From positions 4,030,001-4,094,000 of the forward strand of contig NZ_CP020042.1 of assembly GCF_002028425.1 (NCBI RefSeq): DNA of 64,000 nt, read 5' to 3'. Source of the DNA: Streptomyces katrae (GTDB lineage Bacteria; Actinomycetota; Actinomycetes; Streptomycetales; Streptomycetaceae). Below the pieces are notes generated by a model. The model was not told the origin of the DNA. It saw only the letters and a list, made by a program, of their open reading frames with translations, and did no database searches. Position numbers and translations under genes: made by a program. Below, piece after piece: positions 24,722 through 33,527 of the stretch; position 1 is the stretch's first letter; each line of letters begins with the position of its first letter.

Positions 24722-27505
24722 TCAATTGGCGTTTCCGCCTCGCAGCTTCTGGTGGATTGCCCGCCACACCACATCACGTGTCACCGGCAACTCGGTGAAG
24801 CGGATCCCCGTCGCGTTCCTCAGCGCGTTCGTGAAGGCCGGAGCCACCGGGTTGAAGGGGCTCTCGCTCATGGACTTGGCGCCCAGCGGGCCGATCGCGT
24901 CCGAGGTCTCCATGAAGTGGACCTCCGTGCGCGGGACGTCCGCGTACTGCGGGAGCCGGTAGCGGCGGAAGGCGGCCGTGGTGACCTCCCCGCGCTCGTC
25001 CACCCGCACCGTCTCGAAGAGCGTGGCGCCCAGGGCCTGGGCCACACCGCCCTCCACCTGCCCCCGGCACTGCATCGGGTTCATGACCTTGCCCGCGTCC
25101 GCCGCGTGCACGCTGCGCAGGATCCTCATCTCGCCCGTGTCCGGGTCCACGGCGAGGCGGAACCACTGGGCGTTGAAGGCGACCGAGCGCGGCGAGCCGC
25201 CCCAGTGGCCGTCCGCCGCGATCTCCTCCAGCGCGCCCCGCTCCCAGGCGGCCTCGTACAGCTCCTTGAGGGTGACGACACGGCCCGCGCAGTCGAAGGC
25301 CTCGGCCTCCAGCCTGCACAGGTGCCGGGCCACGCCGGTGTGGCGGGCGGCGAAGGTCTTCAGGCGCTCCCCCAGCGCGTCGGCCGCCAGCATCACGGCC
25401 TTGCCCGCCACCACCGTGCCGGCCGAGCCGAACGCTCCGGTGTCGTGGCGGACCACGTCGGTGTCGGACTGGCGGACGGTGATCCGGTCGACCGTGGTGT
25501 TCAGCGCGCCCGCGGTGATCTGCTTGTGGACGGTGGTGGTGCCGTTGCCGAACTCCGCGGTGCCCACCGCAATGTCGTACGTGCCGTCGCGCAGCAGGCT
25601 GACCCGGGCGTCGGCGAAGTGGCCGCCGGGAGGACCGGTCGCGATCATGGCGACGGCCGATCCGGTGCCGGTCAGCCAGCCCTCGGGGACGTCCTCGTGG
25701 CTGCGGTCCTCGGCCTCGGCCCTGCGCACGACGTCCAGGCACTGCTTCATCCCGTACGAGGCGATGAAGAGGTCCTCCTCGTGGCCGATCGGGGTCACCA
25801 TGTGGTCGCCCGCGCCGATCACGTTCTTCTCGCGCAGCACCAGCGGGTCCATGCCGAGGCGGAGGGCGAGCTCGTCCATCACCGATTCGAGGGCGAACAG
25901 GACCTGGCCCAGGCCGTAGCCGCGGAAGGCGCCCGCCGGCACGGTGTTGGTGTAGACGGAGTACGCCTCCACCTCCTTGTTCGGCGCCCGGTACACCGCG
26001 AAGGACTCGCCGGCGCTGTGGAACATGACGGCCGGGCCGTGGTTCCCGTAGGCGCCCGTGTTGGCGACGATGCGCATGCGCAGCGCGGTGAGCGTGCCGT
26101 CCCTCTTCGCACCGATCCTGATGGTGATGTTGAACGGATGGCGGGTGGTCGCCCCGTAGAACTGCTCGGCCCGGGTGAACTCCAGCTTCACCGGGCGGCG
26201 CAGCTTCAGGGCGGCCAGGGCCACGATGTCCTCGGTGAGCATCTCCTGCTTGCCGCCGAAGCCGCCGCCCACGCGGCCCGCGACGACGCGGACCTCGTCC
26301 TCGTTCAGGCCGAAGAGCGCGCACAGCGCCCGCCGGGTCAGGAAGGGGGCCTGGCTGGAGGTGCGGACGGTGATGCGTTCGCCGTCGCCCTCCTCCTTGG
26401 GTTCGAAGTAGGCCACGCAGCCGTGGGTCTCCAGGCTGGCGTGCTGTACGCGCTGGGTCTGGAAGGTCTCCTCGTAGACGACGTCCGCCTCGGCGTACCC
26501 CTTCTCCATGTCGCCGATCGTGCCGTGGACCTCGCCGCACACGTTGTTCTCGGCACGGAAGATCCCCGACTCGGGGCCCTTGGGGTGCAGGACCGGCGCC
26601 CCGGGCAGCATCGCCTCCTCCGGGTCGACGACGTACGGAAGCTCCTCGTAGGTGACGACCACGCGCCGGCAGCCCTCCTCGGCGGCCTGCTCGCTGTCGG
26701 CGACCACGGCAGCCACGCGCTGGCCGACGAAGCGGACCACGTCGTCCAGGACCCGGGTGTCCATCGGGTCCTCGGTGGGGTGTTCGTGGCGGGCGGAGGA
26801 GTAGAGGTGAGCGGGGGCGTCGTGGTGGGTGAAGACGGCGTACACGCCCGGGACCTGGAGGGCGTCGCGGGTGTCGATGCCGACGATGCGGGCGTGGGGG
26901 TGCGGGGAGCGCAGCAGCTTCATGTGCAGCATCCCGGGCACCTCGACGTCGAAGGTGTAGCGGGCGGTGCCGGTGACGACCTGGGGGCCGGCCGGGGCGC
27001 CGGGGCTGCGGCCGACGGCCTGGCCAGCCTCGGGCTCCTCGATGTGCCCGACCCCGCGGACGGCGTCCTCGATGGCGCGGTAGCCGGTGCAGCGGCAGAT
27101 GTTGCCCTTGAAGGCGCGCGGGAGGTCGTCGAGCTTGCCGTCGTCGTGGGCGGTGCCCCGCTCGGCCTGGAGGGCGGAGGTGGTCATCAGGAATCCGGCG
27201 GTGCAGAAGCCGCACTGGAAGCCCTGGGCCTCCAGGAACTGCTTCTGCGCCGGGTGGAGGTCGCCGCACGGGGAGGCGAGGCCCTCGACGGTGGTGACGG
27301 AGCGGCCCTCGGCGCGGACGGCGGGGTAGAGGCAGCTGTGCACCGGCTGCCCGTCGACGTGGACGGTGCAGGCCCCGCAGTCGCCCTGGTCGCAGCCCTT
27401 CTTGACGCCGAACCAGCCGCGTTCGCGCAGGTAGGCGCGCAGGCACTGGCCCGCCCGGGGCTCGTCCTCGAAGCGCTGCTCGTTGATCTCGATCTCGTAG
27501 CTCAT
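24722..27505 (-). CDS. Xanthine dehydrogenase, fused 2Fe-2S and molybdopterin-binding subunits
   Basis: A 927-residue molybdenum hydroxylase combining two subunits that are separate in many bacteria. Residues 1-160 hold the plant-type [2Fe-2S] site (Cys38, 43, 46, 58) and the second cluster domain (QCGFCTAGF and NICRCTGYR). The rest is the Mo-cofactor domain, with [20 protein letters not shown] and the catalytic-Glu region near the C-terminus ([12 protein letters not shown]). It should oxidise hypoxanthine or xanthine to urate, or a related N-heterocycle. Its ATG overlaps the stop of the FAD-subunit gene (ATGA). A PucR regulator is divergent upstream. Since the FAD subunit is broken in this sequence, the complex would be inactive unless those breaks are errors. 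Confidence 0.9.
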   Translation of the reverse strand: MSYEIEINEQRFEDEPRAGQCLRAYLRERGWFGVKKGCDQGDCGACTVHVDGQPVHSCLYPAVRAEGRSVTTVEGLASPCGDLHPAQKQFLEAQGFQCGFCTAGFLMTTSALQAERGTAHDDGKLDDLPRAFKGNICRCTGYRAIEDAVRGVGHIEEPEAGQAVGRSPGAPAGPQVVTGTARYTFDVEVPGMLHMKLLRSPHPHARIVGIDTRDALQVPGVYAVFTHHDAPAHLYSSARHEHPTEDPMDTRVLDDVVRFVGQRVAAVVADSEQAAEEGCRRVVVTYEELPYVVDPEEAMLPGAPVLHPKGPESGIFRAENNVCGEVHGTIGDMEKGYAEADVVYEETFQTQRVQHASLETHGCVAYFEPKEEGDGERITVRTSSQAPFLTRRALCALFGLNEDEVRVVAGRVGGGFGGKQEMLTEDIVALAALKLRRPVKLEFTRAEQFYGATTRHPFNITIRIGAKRDGTLTALRMRIVANTGAYGNHGPAVMFHSAGESFAVYRAPNKEVEAYSVYTNTVPAGAFRGYGLGQVLFALESVMDELALRLGMDPLVLREKNVIGAGDHMVTPIGHEEDLFIASYGMKQCLDVVRRAEAEDRSHEDVPEGWLTGTGSAVAMIATGPPGGHFADARVSLLRDGTYDIAVGTAEFGNGTTTVHKQITAGALNTTVDRITVRQSDTDVVRHDTGAFGSAGTVVAGKAVMLAADALGERLKTFAARHTGVARHLCRLEAEAFDCAGRVVTLKELYEAAWERGALEEIAADGHWGGSPRSVAFNAQWFRLAVDPDTGEMRILRSVHAADAGKVMNPMQCRGQVEGGVAQALGATLFETVRVDERGEVTTAAFRRYRLPQYADVPRTEVHFMETSDAIGPLGAKSMSESPFNPVAPAFTNALRNATGIRFTELPVTRDVVWRAIHQKLRGGNAN

Positions 27506-28329
27506 CGGGGTCCCTCCGGAAGGCAGAGTTCACGGCGGATCTGCTCGGCCTGGAGCAGGGCCATGTGCCGCCGCCACTCGGGCAGTCCGTGGATGTCGTC
27601 GAACCACTCGCCGGGGCGGACGGCGGTGTCGATCGCCTCGCGGAGTCCGGCCGCGGTGGGCGGCAGGGCGAACCAGAAGCGGAACGGGCGGGTGGTCGCG
27701 GCGGTGACGGTGACGGCGAGGGAGCCGTCCTGGGGGGTCGCCGGTGCCGATCACCAGGGAGCCGGAGCGGCCGAGTCCGTAGAGGGAGGCCTGGCGGAAG
27801 GCCGTACGGGCCTCCAGGGCGCGGGCGGGCAGGCGGACCGAGCGCAGCATCTCGCCGTCGCGCAGGTCCTTGACGCCGGCGCCGCGGATGAACTCGGTGA
27901 CGGGCATGCGGCGGGTGGCGCCGTCCTGGCCCTGGAGCAGGACGGTGCCGTCGAGGGCGGCGGTCAGGGAGATGACCGGGCCGGCCGGGAGGCCGTTGCA
28001 GAGGTTCCCGCCGACGGTGGCCATGTTCCAGATCTTGAAGCTGGCCAGGAAGGCCCGGCAGCACTGCTCGAAGAGCGGGGCGGCGGGGGCGGGCAGGCTG
28101 CGGCCGAAGCGGGACAGTTCGGTGATGGTGCAGGTCGCGGCGATGTCGAGGGAGCCGTCGGGCTGCCAGGACAGCGGTGGCCAGCCCATCCGGGACAGGT
28201 CGACGAGGCGGCGGATGTGGGGCTGCGGCTCGGAGAAGAGGTAGGTGCCCCGCCGAGGAAGGCGTCGCCGGGGCGCCAGGGTTCGCGGCGGCGGGCATCG
28301 CGCACGGCGACCACCGTGTTGAGGTCCAT
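27502..28329 (-). pseudogene. Xanthine dehydrogenase FAD-binding subunit, two frameshifts
   Basis: A molybdopterin dehydrogenase FAD-binding subunit that would be about 276 residues with the frame restored. The N-terminus starts MDLNTVVAVRDARRREPW at 28329. After DAFLGG the frame must gain one G (run 28248-28251) to read GGTYLFSEPQPHIRRLVDLS. The central TVGGNLCNGLPAGPV is the FAD motif. After LVIGTGD a surplus base in the six-base run at 27732-27737 must be removed to read PQDGSLAVTVTAA and then [20 protein letters not shown]. Its stop overlaps the next gene's start (ATGA). Two opposite-sign indels in G/C runs point to sequencing error as much as to decay. Confidence 0.85.
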
Positions 28330-28563
28330 TTCGCGCCACCAGCCTCTCTGTCGTCCGGGCGTGGACTTCAGTGAAGCAACGGCGAAGGGGGCGAAACGAC
28401 TGGTCCAGGCCACGGAAACGAACGAGTCCCGAGGGGGTCGCCCTGGGTGATTCACCAAGGGGCACAGACAGGGCTTAGGCGGGTAGTGTCCTTGCATTTA
28501 CGATGAGGTTCCTCGTATTCACCTGGCGAATGTGGGCCACCCCCACCGCAAGGAGTCTCTGCC

Positions 28564-30030
28564 ATGCACGTCCTCGACCTGCTCCGGTCCGACAATCTCG
28601 GCCTCACCCTCCTCTGGGGCGAAGAAGCGCTTCTCGGCCAGGAGGTCAGCGGGGTCACCGCCACCGACCTGGAGGACCCGGGCCGCTTCCTGGGGCCCGG
28701 CGAGCTCGTGCTGAGCGGGCTGGTGTGGTGGGCGGACGGCGACCTGGCAAAGGCGGACCGTTTCGTCTCCGCGCTCGCCGACGCCGGGGCCACCGCCCTG
28801 CTGGCCGGGGAGGAGACCCACGGGCGGGTTCCCGAGGCCCTTGTGGACGCCTGCCGGGCGTACCGGGTGCCGATCGTGGCCGTCCCGGCGCGGACCAGCT
28901 TCCGGGCCGTCACCGAGGCCGTCTACCTCAGGCATTGGGGGGACCTGAGCCGCCGGCCCACCCGGACCTTCGCCCTCCCCGCGAACGTGCGCGCCGAGCT
29001 GAGCCGGCTGCTGGAGAACGGAGCCGGGCCCGGCGAACTGCTGGAGCGGGCCTGCGCGCACCTGGGCCGCGTGGACTGCTACCTGCTCACCGCGAGCGGG
29101 CGCACCGTGGCCCGTACGCCCGCCGCGCCGGCGATCCCCGCCCAGCGGGCGGCGTCCCCCTCGCGGGGCGGGCTCACGCTGCGGATCGGGGCCGACGGCT
29201 CCCCGTACGACGCCTGGCAGCTCCACGTCCCCGACGCGGACGCGGCTCCCCCGCGCGTGCTGCACGAGATCGCCGAGGTGCTGGCCCAGCACCGCGACGG
29301 GCCGGCCCACCGCCGGACCGCCGCCGCGCGGGCGGCCGGGCGGGAGCTGGCCGGGCCGCTGGCCGGCGACTGCGAACCGGCCGCGCTGGACGAGGCCCTC
29401 ACCGCCGCCGGACTTCCCGCGCGCGGACCGTACCGGGTGCTGGTGGCGACCTCCGGCCCGGCCCTGGCCGAGGCCCTTGAACACCTGGAGGGGCTGCCGT
29501 GGGCGCTGGGCGAGGCACCCGGGGGCGAAGCCGTGGCCGTCCTCTACGAGGACCCCCGCGCGCAGACCGACACGGTGGCCGGGCTGCGCGCCCTGTGGCC
29601 GCTGCTCCAGGTCTGCGGGGGCCCGGAGGCCGACCTGCGCCTGGGCGCGGGCGCCACCGCGGTCGGCCCGGAGGACCTGCGGGCCTCCCTGACCCAGGCC
29701 CGCTTCGCGCTGACGGCCGCCGACGCGGTGGCCCCCGTGCGGGGCGTCGAGCAACTGGAGACCCTGGGCGGGCTGATGGCCGGGGTGCCCGAGGAGGTCC
29801 GGGCGGTGTTCGGCGAACGGGTGCTGGGCGCCCTCGGCGACGGGATGCTGCGGGAGACCCTGGAGGTCTTCCTGGCCAACAACTGCTCCTGGGCCCGGAC
29901 CGCGCAGGCGCTCCACCTGCACGTCAACACCGTGCACTACCGGATGGAACGGGTGCAGGTCCTGACCGGCCGCGACCTGTCCCGCCTGGACCACAAGCTG
30001 GACCTGTACGCGGCCCTCCGCTGCCGCTGA
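28564..30030 (+). CDS. PucR-family transcriptional regulator
   Basis: A 488-residue regulator of the PucR/CdaR type. The N-terminal purine-catabolism domain (residues about 8-125; VLDLLRSDNLGLTLLWGEEALL) binds the effector, a GGDEF-like middle domain lies at about 270-390, and the C-terminal HTH_30 is ETLEVFLANNCSWARTAQALHLHVNTVHYRMERV. The ATG at 28564 has AAGGAG upstream. It is divergent from the xanthine dehydrogenase genes across 234 bp, the usual position for a regulator of purine catabolism. A GAGG-TT-CCTC palindrome with partly matching flanks occurs near 28506-28515. Confidence 0.85.
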   Translation: MHVLDLLRSDNLGLTLLWGEEALLGQEVSGVTATDLEDPGRFLGPGELVLSGLVWWADGDLAKADRFVSALADAGATALLAGEETHGRVPEALVDACRAYRVPIVAVPARTSFRAVTEAVYLRHWGDLSRRPTRTFALPANVRAELSRLLENGAGPGELLERACAHLGRVDCYLLTASGRTVARTPAAPAIPAQRAASPSRGGLTLRIGADGSPYDAWQLHVPDADAAPPRVLHEIAEVLAQHRDGPAHRRTAAARAAGRELAGPLAGDCEPAALDEALTAAGLPARGPYRVLVATSGPALAEALEHLEGLPWALGEAPGGEAVAVLYEDPRAQTDTVAGLRALWPLLQVCGGPEADLRLGAGATAVGPEDLRASLTQARFALTAADAVAPVRGVEQLETLGGLMAGVPEEVRAVFGERVLGALGDGMLRETLEVFLANNCSWARTAQALHLHVNTVHYRMERVQVLTGRDLSRLDHKLDLYAALRCR

Positions 30031-30039
30031 CCGAAACCC

Positions 30040-30483
30040 CTACTGCCCGCCGGGCCCACCGGATCCATCGGGGCTCTTGGGCGCGAGGGGCACGTCCACG
30101 TACACCTCCGTCGACTTCACCCGGGCGGTGACGCTGACGCCCACCTCGATGCCCAGCTGCTCCACCGACTCCCGGGTCACCACGGAGACGATCCGGTGCG
30201 GACCCGACTGGATCTCCACCAGGGCCGCCACGTCGTCCAGCCGTACCGCGGTGACGATCCCCGCGAAGGAGTTCCGTACGGAGGTGACCGCGGCACGCTC
30301 GGGCAGCGGGTGCAATCCGGCGGCGCGTTCCTTGGCGAACGCGGCGAGCACCGGCCCGTCGACGGCCCGCGTGCCGTCGGGCGCGCGCAGGGCGGGCAGC
30401 CGCCCGGAGTCGGCCCAGCGGCGGACGGTCTCGGGACTCACGCGCAGCAGACCGGCGGCCTGACCGATGGAGTACGTGGGCAC
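30040..30483 (-). CDS. MerR-like HTH plus Mop/TOBE molybdate-binding regulator
   Basis: A 147-residue protein. Residues 1-60 form a MerR/excisionase-type HTH (YSIGQAAGLLRVSPETVRRW, then LPALRAPDGTRAV). Residues about 67-135 form a Mop (TOBE) domain (VRNSFAGIVTAVRLDDVAALVEI, then VTRESVEQLGIEVGVSVTARVKSTEVYV), which binds molybdate or tungstate. It starts with GTG. It lies next to two molybdoenzyme loci and probably couples their expression, or molybdate uptake, to metal supply; the molybdate transporter itself is not in the window. The C-terminus is Gly/Pro-rich. Confidence 0.85.
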   Translation of the reverse strand: MPTYSIGQAAGLLRVSPETVRRWADSGRLPALRAPDGTRAVDGPVLAAFAKERAAGLHPLPERAAVTSVRNSFAGIVTAVRLDDVAALVEIQSGPHRIVSVVTRESVEQLGIEVGVSVTARVKSTEVYVDVPLAPKSPDGSGGPGGQ

Positions 30484-30492
30484 CCGGCCACC

Positions 30493-30708
30493 CTATCGGC
30501 GGGCGCCCGCGCAACGGCCGGGGCGGAGCACTCGGACGGCCCCTTCCAGCACGCACGCACCGGCCTCGGCGAGGCGGTCGCGGCTGTTATCGGTGAGGGC
30601 GAGCCGCCCCGGCTGCGGGCGCAGGACCCAGCCGCCCGCGAGGACCGCCTCGATGGCGGCGGTCAGGGCCTGGTCGGTGCGGTTGAGCCAGGAGCCGATG
30701 GGTTTCAT
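30493..30708 (-). pseudogene. Internally deleted MarR-like remnant
   Basis: A 71-residue frame whose two ends look like a MarR-family regulator: MKPIGSWLNRTDQALT at the start and AIEAVLAGGWVLRPQPGRLALTDNSRDRLAEAG after it. The dimer helix and recognition helix that should lie between (about 50 residues) are absent, as after an in-frame deletion. The tail AVRVLRPGRCAGARR no longer matches the family. It lies 9 bp from the NmrA-like gene. It probably cannot bind DNA and may be a relic. The identification comes from remembered sequence patterns. Confidence 0.55.
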
Positions 30709-30717
30709 GGCGGGGAG

Positions 30718-31560
30718 TCAGCTCCCGGTGAAGGCAGAGGCGTTCTCGGCGGCCCACTGCGCGTAGGTGCGGGCGGGCCGGCCGAGGAGGGATGCGGTGG
30801 TGTCGGCGATGGCGGCGGGGCCATGGCATGCGGCGGCCCACAGGTCGAGCAGCGAACCGGCCACCCGCGCGGGCATGAAGGCGGACATCTGCCGCTCGGC
30901 GGCCTCACGGGATATCTGCTCGACCGGGATCTCCCGGCCGATGGCCGCGGAGAGCACGGCGAGCTGCGCGCGGAAGGTGAGCGACTCCGGGCCCGTGAGG
31001 GTGAGGGAGCGGCCCGTGAGGGAGTCGCCGGTCAGGGCCTCGACGGCGATGTCGGCGATGTCCTCGGGGTGGATGGGCGCGATGTGCGCGTCGGGGTAGG
31101 CGAGCTGGACCGGCATCGACCGGCCGACGGGGTACGCCCAGGCGAGGGAGTTGCTCGCGAAGGCGTCCGGGCGCAGGAAGGTGCAGGTCAGCGAGGAGGC
31201 CGCGAGGGCGCGCTCGACCTTGAGGCTGTGGCCGGCGAGCGGGTCGGTCTCGGCGTCCGGGCCGAGGACCGAGGAGGAGGACAGCAGCACGACATGCTCG
31301 ACGCCGACGGCCTCGGCGGCCTTGACCAGCTCCTCGATCCCGGAGGGCTCGGGATAGAGGAAGACCTGCCGGACGCCGTCGAGCGCGGCGGCGAAGGTCT
31401 CGGGCCGGTCGAGCGCGAGCTCGAAGACCTCGACCCCGGCCGGGACGGTCAGTTCGGCCGGGCGGGCGCTGGCGGCACGGACGCTGTGACCGGCGGCGTA
31501 CAGGCGGGCGATGACGCCCTGGCCGACCTTGCCGCGGGCACCGGTGATGAGGGTGGTCAT
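30718..31560 (-). CDS. NmrA/SDR-type NAD(P)-binding protein
   Basis: A 280-residue atypical short-chain dehydrogenase. It has the N-terminal dinucleotide motif TLITGARGKVGQGVIARL (G-x-x-G-x-x-G), then LSSSSVLGPDAETD, and a substrate domain typical of NmrA/azoreductase-like proteins. There is no clear YxxxK active site, so it may sense NAD(P) or act as a quinone reductase. ATG at 31560 has GGAG upstream. It is divergent from a MarR gene with a CATGT/ACATG operator between them, a standard arrangement for redox-inducible pairs. Confidence 0.85.
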   Translation of the reverse strand: MTTLITGARGKVGQGVIARLYAAGHSVRAASARPAELTVPAGVEVFELALDRPETFAAALDGVRQVFLYPEPSGIEELVKAAEAVGVEHVVLLSSSSVLGPDAETDPLAGHSLKVERALAASSLTCTFLRPDAFASNSLAWAYPVGRSMPVQLAYPDAHIAPIHPEDIADIAVEALTGDSLTGRSLTLTGPESLTFRAQLAVLSAAIGREIPVEQISREAAERQMSAFMPARVAGSLLDLWAAACHGPAAIADTTASLLGRPARTYAQWAAENASAFTGS

Positions 31561-31655
31561 AGAAGGCTCCGCTCCGCTCGACGCGATCGTGGGACCGTGA
31601 TCGTGGACTGGAATCATTGACTGAAGACATATGCATGCTGTCACGCACACGTTTT

Positions 31656-31669
31656 CATGTCAACACATG
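31656..31669. promoter_or_regulatory. Probable operator between NmrA and MarR genes
   Basis: CATGT-CAAC-ACATG, flanked by T on both sides, 33 bp upstream of the MarR start and about 96 bp from the NmrA start, within an A/T-richer patch. Confidence 0.65.
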
Positions 31670-31701
31670 TCTGCGGAGGGTCACGTAGATACGATGGGCC
31701 C

Positions 31702-32190
31702 ATGAAGAAGCACGAGGGGGAGTCGGCCGTCGAGGCCGCCGTGGCCGATGAACTGCTGAACGCCGTGGGCCCCGCCTTCGGGAAGCTGCGCCGCTCCTCG
31801 CTCCTGGAGGTCGAGCACCCGATCTCCGCGAAGGACCTCAGCAGGACCCTCGTCCTCAACGTCGTCCTGGAGATCGCCCAGGACGACACCCGCGAGGTCA
31901 CCGTCGGCGCCGTCGGCTCGCACCTGGGCGTGGACCCCTCGGTGGCCAGCCGCATGGTGTCCGACTGCATCTCGGCCGGCTACCTGGTCCGCGCCGCCTC
32001 CCAGCGCGACGGCCGCCGCACGGTCCTGCACCTCAGTCCCGGCGGCGAGGAGCTGATGGCCCGCTTCCGCCGTCACCAGCGCTCGGCGTACGAGTACGTC
32101 ACCGCCGACTGGAGCGAGCGCGACCGGCTGGAGCTCGCCCGCCTGATGGTGAAGTACGTCGCCTCCCAGGAGGCCCTGCGCCGCCCGTAG
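31702..32190 (+). CDS. MarR-family transcriptional regulator
   Basis: A 162-residue MarR protein. Winged-helix core VTVGAVGSHLGVDPSVASRMVSDCISAGYLV with wing RAASQRDGRRTVLHLSPGG, and flanking dimerisation helices. ATG at 31702 is chosen; an ATG at 31657 would place the coding region across the operator. It probably represses the divergent NmrA-like gene. The following membrane-protein gene is convergent, 30 bp away. Confidence 0.85.
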   Translation: MKKHEGESAVEAAVADELLNAVGPAFGKLRRSSLLEVEHPISAKDLSRTLVLNVVLEIAQDDTREVTVGAVGSHLGVDPSVASRMVSDCISAGYLVRAASQRDGRRTVLHLSPGGEELMARFRRHQRSAYEYVTADWSERDRLELARLMVKYVASQEALRRP

Positions 32191-32220
32191 CCCCCGTCCG
32201 GCCGCCCGCGCCGGAGCCGT

Positions 32221-32778
32221 TCACCGGGCGGCGGCGGCCCCCGCCTGCAGGGAGGCGACGTAGCGGGAGGTGAAGAGCATCGGCAGGACGAACCCGGCGG
32301 CCTGCACGGCCGTGGCCGCCGTCGAGTGCCCCTGGCCCGCGTGGGCGAGGAGCGCGAGGGCTCCGGCGGTCAGCGCGAAGGCGGCCGTCCAGACGCCGGT
32401 GATGACCGTGTTGGCCCGGACGAAGGGCCGCAGCCCCCAGACCTCGCGCGGGGTGGTGCGCTTGGCGATGCCCAGCGTGAAGGGCCGGCGGATCAGCAGC
32501 GAGACGGCGGCGACCAGGGCCAGGACGCCCGAGGAAAGGGCCGCCGAGTAGTCGTGCACGCCCGAGTGCGGGTCGGTGAAGGCGATGCCCGCCAGGGCCG
32601 CGAAGAAGACCGCCGAGCCGGTCTCGATGATCAGCGCGTCGAACCCGGCCCCCTCGCGCCGCTGCTGGAGGATCATCGCCACCGCGGCCACCAGTGCGGC
32701 GAGCGCGCCCCACTGCCACTGGGCGGACGGGATGACCGCGAAGACGATCCACGGAAGGAAGGTGCGTACGTACGACAT
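32221..32778 (-). CDS. Five- to six-helix membrane protein under PadR control
   Basis: A 185-residue integral membrane protein with about five or six hydrophobic helices (TFLPWIVFAVIPSAQWQWGALAALVAAVAMIL, SAVFFAALAGIAFTD, LALVAAVSLLI and others). A cytoplasmic loop (RRPFTLGIAKRTTPREVWGL) is conserved-looking. No transport motif is recognised. ATG at 32778 has GGGGGT upstream. It is divergent from a PadR gene with a symmetrical operator in the 124-bp gap, so PadR is the likely regulator. Confidence 0.75.
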   Translation of the reverse strand: MSYVRTFLPWIVFAVIPSAQWQWGALAALVAAVAMILQQRREGAGFDALIIETGSAVFFAALAGIAFTDPHSGVHDYSAALSSGVLALVAAVSLLIRRPFTLGIAKRTTPREVWGLRPFVRANTVITGVWTAAFALTAGALALLAHAGQGHSTAATAVQAAGFVLPMLFTSRYVASLQAGAAAAR

Positions 32779-32859
32779 CGAAGACCCCCGGTTGCTGCTG
32801 CTGCCGCTCGCGCGGCCCGCCGCCCTGACGTTCCTGTTCTGACACCCCGAATGTAGACG

Positions 32860-32887
32860 TTCCAAGACTGACATGTCAATGTTGGAA
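32860..32887. promoter_or_regulatory. Probable PadR operator
   Basis: TTCCAA (32860-32865) and TTGGAA (32882-32887) enclose the perfect 10-bp palindrome TGACATGTCA (32869-32878). The site lies just upstream of the padR start, between the divergent genes. The inner ATGT/ACAT-like symmetry is typical of PadR sites. Confidence 0.75.
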
Positions 32888-32902
32888 TGTAAGGTGAAGG
32901 GT

Positions 32903-33415
32903 ATGAGCCTTCGACACGCCCTCCTCGGACTCCTCTCCGAACGCCCGGCCAGTGGCTACGACCTGCTGAAGCGCTTCGAGACCTCACTGGCCAACGTCTG
33001 GCCCGCCACCCAGAGCCAGGTGTACGGCGAACTGGCCAAACTCGCCGCTGCCGGGCTGATCAGCGTCTCGGCGGAGGGCCCGCGCGGCCGCAAGGAGTAC
33101 ACCCTCACCGACGAGGGACTGGCCGAACTGCGTCACTGGCTGACGGAGACCAAGCCGCAGCGCAACACCCGCAGCGACATCCTGCTGAGGGTCTTCTTCC
33201 TCGGCGTCCTGCCCCCCGAGCAGGCCGGCGCCTACCTGACCGGCCTGATGGAACTCTCCGACCAGGAGTACGAGGCCCTGCGCGCCCTGGAGCAGTCGAT
33301 CGACTGGGGCGCGGACAACCTGTCGGTGCACGGCCGGATCGCCCTGGAGTACGGCCTCCGCTTCAACGCGATGCGCCGCGACTGGGCCCGCTGGGCGGCC
33401 GCCCAGCTCGGCTAG
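32903..33415 (+). CDS. PadR-family transcriptional regulator
   Basis: A 170-residue PadR repressor. The winged helix MSLRHALLGLLSERPASGYDLLKRF with YGELAKLAAAGLISVSAEGPRGRKEYTLTDEG is followed by the C-terminal coiled-coil Vir domain. ATG at 32903 follows AAGGTGAAGG; an upstream ATG at 32873 falls inside the operator and is rejected. It is expected to respond to phenolic acids or a drug and to control the divergent membrane gene and itself. Confidence 0.85.
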   Translation: MSLRHALLGLLSERPASGYDLLKRFETSLANVWPATQSQVYGELAKLAAAGLISVSAEGPRGRKEYTLTDEGLAELRHWLTETKPQRNTRSDILLRVFFLGVLPPEQAGAYLTGLMELSDQEYEALRALEQSIDWGADNLSVHGRIALEYGLRFNAMRRDWARWAAAQLG

Positions 33416-33443
33416 GGCCGCCGCCCCCGGCTCGGCAGACGGC

Positions 33444-33481
33444 GAAGAGGGCCGGACCGCCACAGCGGTCCGGCCCTCTTC
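33444..33481. terminator. Bidirectional terminator, copy 1 of a repeated stem
   Basis: A 17-bp perfect stem (33444-33460 with 33465-33481) with CACA loop, between convergent genes. The core AGAGGGCCGGACCGC recurs in the terminators at about 38913 and 39725. Confidence 0.85.
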
Positions 33482-33527
33482 GCCGGCGCGGGCCCACAGG
33501 GGTGGACCGCGTTACGCCGTCACTCCG

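Noticed and set aside
27502..28329. Programmed recoding in the xdh FAD subunit
   Set aside because: Two opposite shifts in plain G/C runs without stop-codon or stimulatory context fit error or mutation better.
24752..28450. Very long rightward open frame opposite xanthine dehydrogenase
   Set aside because: Antisense shadow caused by high GC; the leftward frame has clear Fe-S and Mo domains.
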